Shown one piece after another: positions 1 through 4,998 of a stretch of DNA of 5,097 bases. Origin of the DNA: an uncultured Treponema sp. (lineage in GTDB: Bacteria; Spirochaetota; Spirochaetia; Treponematales; Treponemataceae); contig CAJPTT010000205.1 in NCBI GenBank assembly GCA_905373565.1, positions 1 to 5,097 on the forward strand, given 5' to 3'. The number at the start of each line of letters is the position of its first letter. The stretch's first letter is position 1. The position numbers and the translations under genes are program-made. The notes beneath the pieces are model-generated. The model did not search any database, was not told the origin of the DNA, and saw only the letters and a list, made by a program, of their open reading frames with translations.

Positions 1-254
1 TCTTCTTCGAGTTTATCTTTAAGTTTATATCTAAAAAGATATTTCTTTGTAACCAATGAATAATCAGGATAACGGCCTTTTCTTTTCATTTCAATAATAT
101 TTTCTGAAATGAGTTGATTTAAAAATTTTGCTGCCGTCGGTTTCGATATATCGAAATGATTCATTGTAAAAGTAACAATATCGTTTTTATGAGAAGGTAC
201 TTGCTCTATTATAAAAGTTTTTATCGCGTCTTCTATCTCTTTAGCAAACTTCAT
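1..254 (-). CDS. N-terminal part of a winged-helix-type protein, truncated by the window edge
   Basis: An open frame of about 84 codons runs off the left edge, so the C-terminal part is missing. Residues ~24-75 read like a winged helix-turn-helix: TMNHFDISKPTAAKFLNQL resembles a helix-turn-recognition helix, followed by ISENIIEMKRKGRYPDYSL, a typical wing. The visible part ends in a charged stretch, KLKDKLEE. A wHTH followed by a linker ending in Leu-Glu-Glu-Asp is, from memory, how some long proteins with a histidine-kinase-like ATPase and a STAS-like (DUF4325) domain begin. That is a low-confidence family guess, because the diagnostic domains would lie outside the window. The ATG at 254 has an AAGGA motif 12 nt upstream. 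An in-frame TTG at 260 has the same motif at a better 6 nt. An in-frame TGA just before it excludes longer versions. The coding sequence is much more AT-rich than the ECF operon upstream of it. Confidence 0.72.
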   Translation of the reverse strand, partial: MKFAKEIEDAIKTFIIEQVPSHKNDIVTFTMNHFDISKPTAAKFLNQLISENIIEMKRKGRYPDYSLVTKKYLFRYKLKDKLEE

Positions 255-265
255 ATTCAATATTC

Positions 266-283
266 ATCCTTAATAGTAAGGAT
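266..283. repeat. Inverted repeat over the RBS of the winged-helix gene
   Basis: The arms ATCCTTA and TAAGGAT are perfect 7-bp complements around a 4-nt centre (ATAG). On the minus strand one arm contains the AAGGA ribosome-binding motif at 271-267, and the other overlaps the candidate -10 at 284-279. It could be an operator for a DNA-binding protein, possibly the winged-helix product itself, or a small hairpin hiding the RBS. The repeat is seen; the role is inferred. Confidence 0.45.
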
Positions 284-307
284 AAACCGTTTTTTAATAA
301 ATGTAAA
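279..307 (-). promoter_or_regulatory. Candidate promoter P1 of the winged-helix gene
   Basis: On the minus strand, TTTACA (307-302, 5 of 6 to the sigma-70 -35 consensus) is followed by a 17-nt spacer and TATCCT (284-279, 4 of 6 to the -10 consensus). Initiation would fall near 272, just before the AAGGA motif. The region is AT-rich, so chance matches are likely. Confidence 0.3.
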
Positions 308-321
308 GATAAAGACGGTTT
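284..321. repeat. Imperfect inverted repeat upstream of the winged-helix gene
   Basis: The segment 284-294 (AAACCGTTTTT) and the segment 311-321 (AAAGACGGTTT) pair over 11 positions with one G-T mismatch, around a 16-nt AT-rich centre. The repeat spans the space between the two candidate promoters. It could be an operator or leader hairpin. AT richness raises the odds of chance pairing, but the ACCGT/ACGGT cores are exact. Confidence 0.35.
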
Positions 322-328
322 TATATCA
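320..328 (-). promoter_or_regulatory. Candidate extended -10 promoter P2 of the winged-helix gene
   Basis: The minus strand reads TGATATAAA: a TATAAA -10 (325-320) preceded by the TG of an extended -10 element (328-327). No good -35 is visible at 16-18 nt. If used, transcription would start near 313 and give a leader of about 55 nt that includes the inverted repeat at 266-283. Confidence 0.3.
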
Positions 329-366
329 TCGTCATTACCCATTACATTCTCATCCCGCTTTTGTTC

Positions 367-387
367 TCAGCCAAAATATACGGCTGA
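367..387 (-). terminator. Weak hairpin downstream of the ECF operon
   Basis: TCAGCC and GGCTGA form a perfect 6-bp stem with a 9-nt loop, 10 nt past the stop codon of the double ATPase gene. On the minus strand the stem is followed by GAACAAAAG and not a T run, so it lacks the key feature of an intrinsic terminator. It may be a 3'-end stabilising hairpin, or read-through into the winged-helix gene may occur. Nothing else in 255-396 looks like a terminator. Confidence 0.2.
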
Positions 388-396
388 TTCTTCCGC

Positions 397-1992
397 TCAT
401 CTCACCCTTATCCTGTAATCACAAGCCATTTCACTCAGCAGCTCATCATGGGTGATAATGACAACGGTTTTTCCCGCCTGTGCAAGCGCATCAACCCACT
501 GCACCATACTCAAAAGCCCTTCACCGTCCATACCACTGGTCGGCTCATCGAACACAAAGAGCTGTGCTTCCGAACAATACGCTGCGGCAATTACCACCCG
601 CTGTTTTTCTCCGCCGGATAGTGACGCAGGATGCCGGTTCCGTACCGCCTGCAAGCGGAATAGCTCAAGCGCTTTTTCCGCACGTTCTTTTACGCTTTGA
701 GACGGTTCCCGTCCCAACAGCAGCTCATTGATCACGCTGTCGGAGTACAGCTGATAATCGGCATCCTGCATCACAAAATAGCTCATACGCCGCCGCTGTG
801 CACACGAAAGCTTCTGTCCGTGCAGGGTAATACTGCCGCTCTGCTGCCGTAACAGTCCGCACAGTACCTTGCATAGGGTAGTTTTACCGGCGCCGTTTTT
901 TCCGGTCAGTGCAGTAACGCTGCCCTGCGGAAACACAAGGCTGATATTCCGTATGCCGCATTCCATTGTCCGTCCGGAACCGTCTCTACCAAGACATCCC
1001 CATCCAGCATCTCGTCTGTTCCGGTACAGATACGTTACATTCGACACACATAAAGCAGCTCGCGATGTATCCGGCTCTATTTTTGCCGCTTCCGGTAATT
1101 TTACAACCGGATCCGGTGTTGACGTTTCTACTGCTGCTCTTTTCGGTGTTTTTTTTAGTGCGGCGCTTTCAGGTTGTCCTATTACTTCCGTTGTACGAAT
1201 GTGATTTGTTCGCAAAGATAACTCCGCCATACCGGGATAGCGAAATCCGAATTGCCATAGCTCACCTTCCTGCAAACGGCAAAACTCATCTGCCGTCCAC
1301 CGGTGTGCAGCCCTACCGTTTTCGATATGCAAAAATGAATCTGCGATTCCTAAAAATGTGTGCAGCCGGTGCTCACTGATGATAATCGTTGTTCCCCGCT
1401 TTTTAATCTCCGCCAAAAGACCGGTAAGAATTTCGATACCGTCCGCATCCAAATTGGAAACAGGTTCGTCTAAGATCAAGACTTGAGGCGATAAAATAAG
1501 CGCTGCTGCAATCGCTACCCGTTGTTTTTGCCCTGCCGATAGGGTATCAACGGTTTGGCATAACAGCGGCTCTATGTTAAGAAGTGCAGACGCTTCTCGT
1601 ACCTTTTCTTTCACGTACATCGGCTCCAGTCCGATATTCTCTGCGGAAAACGCAATTTCGTCCTGCACGTTGTTCATAAAAAACTGACTGCGCGGATCTT
1701 GAAATACAACTCCGAATGTTCGCACTCGCTGCTCAGGCGTCATAGATGCAGGTTCTCTCCCGGCAACCAGCACCGAACCATGCAGCGTTCCCTCATAAAA
1801 TGCCGGAGCTAAACCATTGATCAGCCTCAACACGGTACTTTTTCCCGCTCCCGATTTTCCGCACAAAACAACGCATTCCCCGTCCCGTATATCGAACGAC
1901 ATGCCCTCAATGCAAGCATCTTGCCGGTTCTCTGCCGCAAGCTCCGCTTCCCCATAACAAAACGATACATCACAAAACGTAATCATAGCCAT
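397..1992 (-). CDS. ECF transporter double ATPase (two fused ABC nucleotide-binding domains)
   Basis: A 531-residue cytoplasmic ATPase that would power an ECF importer, replacing the usual EcfA/EcfA' pair. The first ABC domain spans about 1-245: Walker A GKSGAGKST at 45-53, Q-loop glutamine at 98 within FQDPRSQFF, signature LSAGQKQR at 151-158, Walker B LILDEP at 172-177, D-loop SNLD at 179-182 and switch histidine 208. The second spans about 313-531: Walker A GKNGAGKTT at 364-372, Q-loop glutamine 409 in VMQDADYQLY, signature LSGGEKQR at 458-465, Walker B LFVFDEP at 478-484 and switch histidine 515. Both sites look intact, including the catalytic glutamates 176 and 483. A hydrophilic linker (~260-312) rich in Pro, Ala, Lys and Thr joins them. 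The ATG at 1992 lies 12 nt after the T-component stop with only a weak ribosome site, and a second in-frame ATG at 1986 is possible. It is the last gene of the operon. Substrate is set by the S component and is unknown. Confidence 0.95.
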   Translation of the reverse strand: MAMITFCDVSFCYGEAELAAENRQDACIEGMSFDIRDGECVVLCGKSGAGKSTVLRLINGLAPAFYEGTLHGSVLVAGREPASMTPEQRVRTFGVVFQDPRSQFFMNNVQDEIAFSAENIGLEPMYVKEKVREASALLNIEPLLCQTVDTLSAGQKQRVAIAAALILSPQVLILDEPVSNLDADGIEILTGLLAEIKKRGTTIIISEHRLHTFLGIADSFLHIENGRAAHRWTADEFCRLQEGELWQFGFRYPGMAELSLRTNHIRTTEVIGQPESAALKKTPKRAAVETSTPDPVVKLPEAAKIEPDTSRAALCVSNVTYLYRNRRDAGWGCLGRDGSGRTMECGIRNISLVFPQGSVTALTGKNGAGKTTLCKVLCGLLRQQSGSITLHGQKLSCAQRRRMSYFVMQDADYQLYSDSVINELLLGREPSQSVKERAEKALELFRLQAVRNRHPASLSGGEKQRVVIAAAYCSEAQLFVFDEPTSGMDGEGLLSMVQWVDALAQAGKTVVIITHDELLSEMACDYRIRVR

Positions 1993-2004
1993 AGCAACCG
2001 TATT

Positions 2005-2670
2005 TTACACAATGGCAATTAGAACCATTGCGGTACCGTATAGTCCAACCGTAAGGTAGTTGTAGACCGACAGCGGAGCGGCATATATGCTGCTTCGTTT
2101 TTGAGGAGCGTCCAAACCGCGCAGCTCAGCCGCTGCCCCCAATTCCGCCGACAGCTTTAAACAACGAACGGTAAACGGTACAAAAAAACTTTCATACACA
2201 ACAACAGGACGGCGGACATAATCATACCAATGAGGAAACAAACCTCTTGCCTTAATACCCTCCCGAATCGATGCCATCTCTTTCCGCAATACCGGAAAAA
2301 ACCGCATCATCATGCAGAGCATAATCGTCACGGACTTAGGAATATGCAAACTTTGCCAGCTTGCCATCAGTCTGCTCGGATTGCTTTTTACAATGGCGGC
2401 AGCAAACATCACGAGCGGAATTGAGCGGGCAAAGGTGTGAAGAATCACGTAGAGCAGCGCTGTATGCGGCGCACAGATCCGGGCAATTACTTGGAGAATA
2501 GTATAGAAGAAGCACAGCCGCCACGCAGTCCGTACTTCTTTTACCTGCAGCAGATAACAGCCTGCCAGCAGGCACAGACAATGCATTTGCCCGATCTGCT
2601 CGTAGAAAAACCAAACAGCCGTGGCACACAGCATAACAGCAAGGTGTGTTCGAGGGTCGAGATTTTGCAC
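2005..2670 (-). CDS. ECF transporter T component (CbiQ/EcfT-like transmembrane protein)
   Basis: The membrane scaffold of an ECF importer, linking the S component to the ATPases. The protein opens with the usual QNLDPRTHLAVML segment and several hydrophobic stretches. It then has the amphipathic region REGIKARGLFPHW, whose Ala-Arg-Gly is the first coupling motif, and later AAELRGLDAP, a variant of the second. These arginines normally dock in the grooves of the two ATPase domains. A last hydrophobic helix runs to the C-terminus. The start is uncertain. The GTG at 2670 is 5 nt past the S-component stop and places the LDPRT motif near the N-terminus, as in relatives; it gives 221 residues. A longer version from a TTG at 2730 (241 residues) would overlap the S gene by 55 nt and add a basic Lys/Ser-rich stretch. 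Neither has a convincing ribosome site, so translational coupling to the S gene is likely. Confidence 0.9.
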   Translation of the reverse strand: MQNLDPRTHLAVMLCATAVWFFYEQIGQMHCLCLLAGCYLLQVKEVRTAWRLCFFYTILQVIARICAPHTALLYVILHTFARSIPLVMFAAAIVKSNPSRLMASWQSLHIPKSVTIMLCMMMRFFPVLRKEMASIREGIKARGLFPHWYDYVRRPVVVYESFFVPFTVRCLKLSAELGAAAELRGLDAPQKRSSIYAAPLSVYNYLTVGLYGTAMVLIAIV

Positions 2671-2675
2671 TGACT

Positions 2676-3293
2676 TTACGCTAACTTTGCTTTTTGAATA
2701 TGTTTTTTGAAAAAAAGCATACCGACCCAAAATCCTACAGCCGCAAGTGCTGCCGAAATCAACCCGATAAGCAGCATCATATCGAGCGAACCGTAAAAGC
2801 GAATCAATACCTGTTTACCTTCTTCGGTATATGAATCACCTAAGCTCTTTAAGTACGAGTCCTTAAAAAAGAACAATGGAATTGAACTACCCCATGCGTA
2901 TAGCGTCCAATATACCACATAGCCGATACCGTTCCGCACCGGGTTTTTGTAGGTAGTATTACCAAGCATCAAAAGCTCGCAGATGAGACCTACTACAAGC
3001 ATCACTGCAGAAAACCATGCCGAGCCGAATGCAGCCATCATCAATCCGCAAAAAATTGCCGTTACAAGGAATGTTCCGTGTTTCGCCGTTTTGTTTGACA
3101 TAACAATGTAGAGCGGTGCGCAGAAAAAAGCCATCACGCCGACGTAAAAAAGGTAATCGAGCGCAGGCGTTGCCGCTATTGTCATAACCATCTTAACGAT
3201 AACCATAATCACCAGCATCGCGATATTAAAAATCGAAAGCGTGATAATATCCTTTAACCGTAACCGTGCCGAACCGTCTGTTTTTACTTCCAT
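2676..3293 (-). CDS. ECF transporter S component, Trep_Strep/MptD family
   Basis: A 205-residue, very hydrophobic membrane protein, the likely substrate-binding subunit of the importer encoded by this and the next two genes. About six membrane segments can be drawn at residues 16-38, 45-65, 74-91, 93-112, 121-143 and 169-195. The N-terminal LKDIITLSIF and the basic C-terminal tail FFKKHIQKAKLA fit the Trep_Strep family, which is defined by a basic motif near the C-terminus and a length near 190 residues. The charged loop between the last two segments (about 144-166) is probably exposed. The start is firm: ATG at 3293 with a strong AGGAGG 7 nt upstream. It is the first gene of the operon. Family members are grouped as putative ECF S components, mostly with unproven ligands, so no substrate is proposed. 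The neighbouring AraC-type regulator suggests inducible uptake of a specific small molecule. Confidence 0.88.
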   Translation of the reverse strand: MEVKTDGSARLRLKDIITLSIFNIAMLVIMVIVKMVMTIAATPALDYLFYVGVMAFFCAPLYIVMSNKTAKHGTFLVTAIFCGLMMAAFGSAWFSAVMLVVGLICELLMLGNTTYKNPVRNGIGYVVYWTLYAWGSSIPLFFFKDSYLKSLGDSYTEEGKQVLIRFYGSLDMMLLIGLISAALAAVGFWVGMLFFKKHIQKAKLA

Positions 3294-3300
3294 ATTAGTT

Positions 3301-3306
3301 CCTCCT
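3301..3306 (-). promoter_or_regulatory. Strong ribosome binding site of the S-component gene
   Basis: The minus strand reads AGGAGG with 7 nt to the ATG at 3293. It is the only strong Shine-Dalgarno sequence in the ECF operon, so the T and ATPase genes may depend on coupling to it. Its first two bases (3306-3305) lie inside the 3305-3334 inverted repeat. Confidence 0.85.
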
Positions 3307-3334
3307 CTTGAGTTAACATCTGCTAACTCAAGAG
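3305..3334. repeat. Perfect 11-bp inverted repeat at the ECF operon start: operator or RBS-occluding hairpin
   Basis: The arms CTCTTGAGTTA (3305-3315) and TAACTCAAGAG (3324-3334) are exact complements around 8 nt. In minus-strand RNA two more pairs (G-U and C-G) can form inside, giving a 13-bp stem with an AGAU loop. One foot of the stem contains the first two bases of AGGAGG. The repeat also covers the start point expected from the -10 at 3343-3338. A protein operator at +1 and an RNA hairpin beside the ribosome site are both possible. It is not a terminator, since no T run follows. Confidence 0.7.
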
Positions 3335-3337
3335 AAT

Positions 3338-3343
3338 ACTATA
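3338..3343 (-). promoter_or_regulatory. Candidate -10 element of the ECF operon
   Basis: The minus strand reads TATAGT (5 of 6 to consensus), 45 nt upstream of the S-gene ATG. At 16-18 nt further upstream only GGAAAA-like sequence is found, not a recognisable -35. A good -10 with a poor -35 suits a promoter needing an activator, and an AraC-type gene lies upstream on the same strand. A perfect 10-bp palindrome, AACAGCTGTT (3353-3362), lies between the -10 and the expected -35 position. Function is inferred. Confidence 0.4.
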
Positions 3344-3431
3344 GCGGCAATGAACAGCTGTTTTCCACTCCATTCAGTCAAAACCTATCCGAAAAGCCGT
3401 GAAAATTTTGTTTTACCAGCTATCGAATTGG

Positions 3432-3449
3432 TATGTGTCTTGACACATA
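3432..3449. repeat. Palindrome over the brnT -35 (left operator half)
   Basis: TATGTGTC and GACACATA are perfect 8-bp arms around TT. The palindrome contains the whole TTGACA -35 (3440-3445). Its last four bases, CATA, are also the first four of the next palindrome (3446-3477). A repressor here would block RNA polymerase. Confidence 0.6.
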
Positions 3450-3468
3450 AAGTAATACAATTTAGTAT
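3440..3468 (+). promoter_or_regulatory. brnTA promoter
   Basis: A perfect TTGACA -35 (3440-3445), a 17-nt spacer and TAGTAT (3463-3468, 4 of 6 to the -10 consensus) predict a start at about 3475, at or next to the brnT ATG. The transcript may therefore be leaderless or nearly so. No Shine-Dalgarno sequence precedes brnT. Both promoter boxes are inside palindromes. Confidence 0.6.
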
Positions 3469-3477
3469 TACTTTATG
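3446..3477. repeat. 13-bp inverted repeat covering the brnT -10 and start codon (right operator half)
   Basis: The arms at 3446-3458 (CATAAAGTAATAC) and 3465-3477 (GTATTACTTTATG) are exact 13-bp complements around AATTTA. The right arm ends with the brnT ATG and holds most of the -10. BrnA antitoxins are ribbon-helix-helix proteins known to repress their own promoter, alone or with BrnT, so this is the most likely BrnA operator. The assignment is inferred from position and symmetry. Confidence 0.65.
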
Positions 3478-3768
3478 GAATGGGACGAAACAAAAAACGA
3501 ACTGAATATCCGTAAGCACGGCATATCGTTTGCTGAAGCTTCAGAGATTTTCAATGATCCGAATCTCATTGAGTTTTTTGACCACGCTCATTCGACTACA
3601 GAAGAAGCAAGATATATATGTTATGGCGTTACTTCAAAGTATCTTGTCTTAGCGGTTGTGTATACGGACAGAAATGGAACAATACGATTGATTTCTGCGC
3701 GAAAAGCGAATAATAAAGAGCGAGGTGTTTATTATGACAGACTTAGAACAATTTATAGCAACTTGTGA
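3475..3768 (+). CDS. brnT: BrnT family toxin of a type II toxin-antitoxin system
   Basis: A 97-residue cytoplasmic protein of the BrnT family, RelE-like ribonucleases that inhibit translation when free of antitoxin. It shows the family features in order: N-terminal EWDETKNELNIRKHGISF at 2-19, EIFNDPN at 24-30, a central strand region YICYGVTSKYLVLAVVYTD at about 47-65, and the conserved RLISARKANNKER at 71-83. Length is normal and no frameshift is seen, so the toxin looks intact. The ATG at 3475 fits the family N-terminus. No ribosome site precedes it, and the ATG is itself the end of a 13-bp inverted repeat. It overlaps brnA by 35 nt, toxin first, as is usual for brnTA. It is oriented opposite to the flanking AraC and ECF genes and has lower GC than the ECF ATPase, which fits an independently mobile module. 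Confidence 0.93.
   Translation: MEWDETKNELNIRKHGISFAEASEIFNDPNLIEFFDHAHSTTEEARYICYGVTSKYLVLAVVYTDRNGTIRLISARKANNKERGVYYDRLRTIYSNL
3722..3727 (+). promoter_or_regulatory. Ribosome binding site of brnA
   Basis: GAGGTG lies inside the end of brnT, with 8 nt between GAGG and the ATG at 3734. It favours that ATG over the in-frame GTG at 3725, which overlaps the motif. The toxin gene has no such site, so antitoxin translation should be the stronger of the two. Confidence 0.65.
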
Positions 3769-4009
3769 AGCTCACGCGGTTCCTGACAGCGAAATCGATT
3801 TTTCCGATATTCCGGAACTAACCGATGAACAAATAGCACAAATGAAACCCAGCCATCTTGTCAATAAAAATATGTGGAAACCCCAAAAAAAAGTGTTAAG
3901 CATTAGAATTGATGCGGATCTACTGGAGTCACTCAAAGCAAGTGGTAAAGGATGGCAAACGAGATTAAACGACTGGATTAGAAACGGCGTCAGTTCTCAT
4001 TATTTTTAA
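3734..4009 (+). CDS. brnA: BrnA family antitoxin
   Basis: A 91-residue antitoxin that binds BrnT and represses the shared promoter. The N-terminal half (about 1-45) is acidic, with SEIDFSDIPELTDEQIAQMK at about 19-38, a plausible toxin-binding and neutralising part. The C-terminal half (52-86) is a ribbon-helix-helix type segment: the strand KKVLSIRID, then the helix ADLLESLKASGKG, then WQTRLNDWIRNGV, matching the BrnA antitoxin domain. The start at ATG 3734 is chosen over GTG 3725 because of the GAGG 8 nt upstream. It overlaps the brnT 3' end by 35 nt, which suggests coupled expression. Its TAA ends at 4009 and the convergent AraC-type gene ends at 4010, so there is no spacer and no obvious terminator. 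Transcripts from the two directions would overlap at the 3' ends. Confidence 0.92.
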   Translation: MTDLEQFIATCEAHAVPDSEIDFSDIPELTDEQIAQMKPSHLVNKNMWKPQKKVLSIRIDADLLESLKASGKGWQTRLNDWIRNGVSSHYF

Positions 4010-4987
4010 TTATAAATTATTCCGGCGGTATTCCCGCGGAGAACATCCGAACGTGTTTTTAAACGAGGAGGAAAACTTATTCGGGTTTTCGTATCCAATT
4101 AGGGAGGCAATTTCCGTAATTGATTTTTCCGTAGTGTGTAATAGCTGCGCCGCTTTTTGCATTTTGTATTCTTTTTGAAAAGCATAAATCGGTTTTCCGT
4201 ATACCGCCTTAAAACAGTCTTTCATTACCGTTAAACCGATGCCGTATTTTTGCGACAAATCTTTTAACCGCGGATTTTCGCTCCAGTGTTCCGTAATATC
4301 AGCTTTAATCGCTTTTATCTTTTTTATATATACTCCTGAAAAACAGGTATGTGCCGCAGACTGCTTTTGCGGTTTATAGTGCTGCAATAAAAACAACAGC
4401 TCTAAAACTTTCAGCCGCAGGTAGCCGTTTGTTGTATCAGAGGGAAAGCGGCAATTTTGGGATGCTTCATATAATTCATTGAATATACGGAGCAGCATTG
4501 GTGGTGTTTTAATAACTGCGCATTTATTGTCGGGACAATAGTTTTGCAGCAGTGCCGGTAGGTCAATGGATATGCCTTCGATAGTATTCTGAAAAACCGT
4601 ACCTGTCTTTTTGACATCGATAATGATTGTGCAGCCGGTGTAATATCCTAACGGGAAATAAGGCTTTTCGGTTTGAGCTTCCAAAACACTGATGGCAAAA
4701 TCACCTTCCCCGATATATGTAAAATAACCGCTTTTATATTCGCATTCAAACCTGCCCGATTTGCAATAGGCTATTTCGATGACATCGGATACCGCATGTT
4801 TTCGGTAATCACATGAGGACGCTTCAAAGGTTGTAAGTGCATAATCGATCCCTGAGAATAAATGAAAGGTTTTCATGCGTCCGTTCGGCGTATCGCAGTT
4901 GATAGCATATTCCGTTACCGAGTTGGTATTAGATATAATAGCGGCGCGTGTCCCGTGCCATTCGGTTGAGTGTACACAAGAGTTCAT
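4010..4987 (-). CDS. AraC/XylS-family transcriptional regulator, PchR-like
   Basis: A 325-residue DNA-binding regulator. The N-terminal part (about 38-145, from KTFHLFSGIDYALTTFEA through IEIAYCKSGRFECEY to FPLGYYTGCTIIID) resembles the effector-sensing domain of AraC-type proteins in the PchR group. The C-terminal domain (about 222-322) has two helix-turn-helix units: LKDLSQKYGIGLTVMKDCFK at 241-260, and 289-312, with the AraC signature IASLIGYENPNKFSSSF and the ending GCSPREYRR. Length is normal. The ATG at 4987 is chosen; a TTG at 5020 would add 11 residues but overlaps the inverted repeat and the candidate -35. Neither has a clear ribosome site. PchR-like regulators often control siderophore or metal-related transporters, so the ECF operon about 0.7 kb downstream on the same strand is a natural target. 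That link is inference, and brnTA lies in between. Confidence 0.92.
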   Translation of the reverse strand: MNSCVHSTEWHGTRAAIISNTNSVTEYAINCDTPNGRMKTFHLFSGIDYALTTFEASSCDYRKHAVSDVIEIAYCKSGRFECEYKSGYFTYIGEGDFAISVLEAQTEKPYFPLGYYTGCTIIIDVKKTGTVFQNTIEGISIDLPALLQNYCPDNKCAVIKTPPMLLRIFNELYEASQNCRFPSDTTNGYLRLKVLELLFLLQHYKPQKQSAAHTCFSGVYIKKIKAIKADITEHWSENPRLKDLSQKYGIGLTVMKDCFKAVYGKPIYAFQKEYKMQKAAQLLHTTEKSITEIASLIGYENPNKFSSSFKNTFGCSPREYRRNNL

Positions 4988-4998
4988 ATTAAGGTTCT

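Noticed and set aside
329..345. Direct repeat CATTAC..CATTAC
   Set aside because: Two 6-bp copies in AT-rich intergenic DNA are within chance expectation.
156..455. A 99-codon plus-strand frame at the left
   Set aside because: It overlaps the winged-helix gene start, the intergenic region and the ATPase 3' end, has no ribosome site and gives a composition typical of non-coding translation.
452..1379. Open frames on the plus strand opposite the ATPase gene
   Set aside because: Their translations show no recognisable family and they lie wholly within a well-supported ABC ATPase gene on the other strand. They are by-products of its composition.
2230..2673. Frames opposite or out of register with the T-component gene
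   Set aside because: No family resemblance, and the T-component frame carries the conserved LDPRT and Arg-Gly motifs.
3305..3334. Possible intrinsic terminator
   Set aside because: The stem is strong but no T run follows on either strand, and it lies at the 5' end of the ECF operon.
3294..3474. Riboswitch for the ECF operon
   Set aside because: The leader from the candidate start (~3331) to the ATG is under 40 nt and holds only one hairpin, too short for a known ligand-binding aptamer class.
4411..4617. A 68-codon minus-strand frame within the AraC-type gene
   Set aside because: Same strand but a different frame from a clear regulator, with no ribosome site or recognisable domain.
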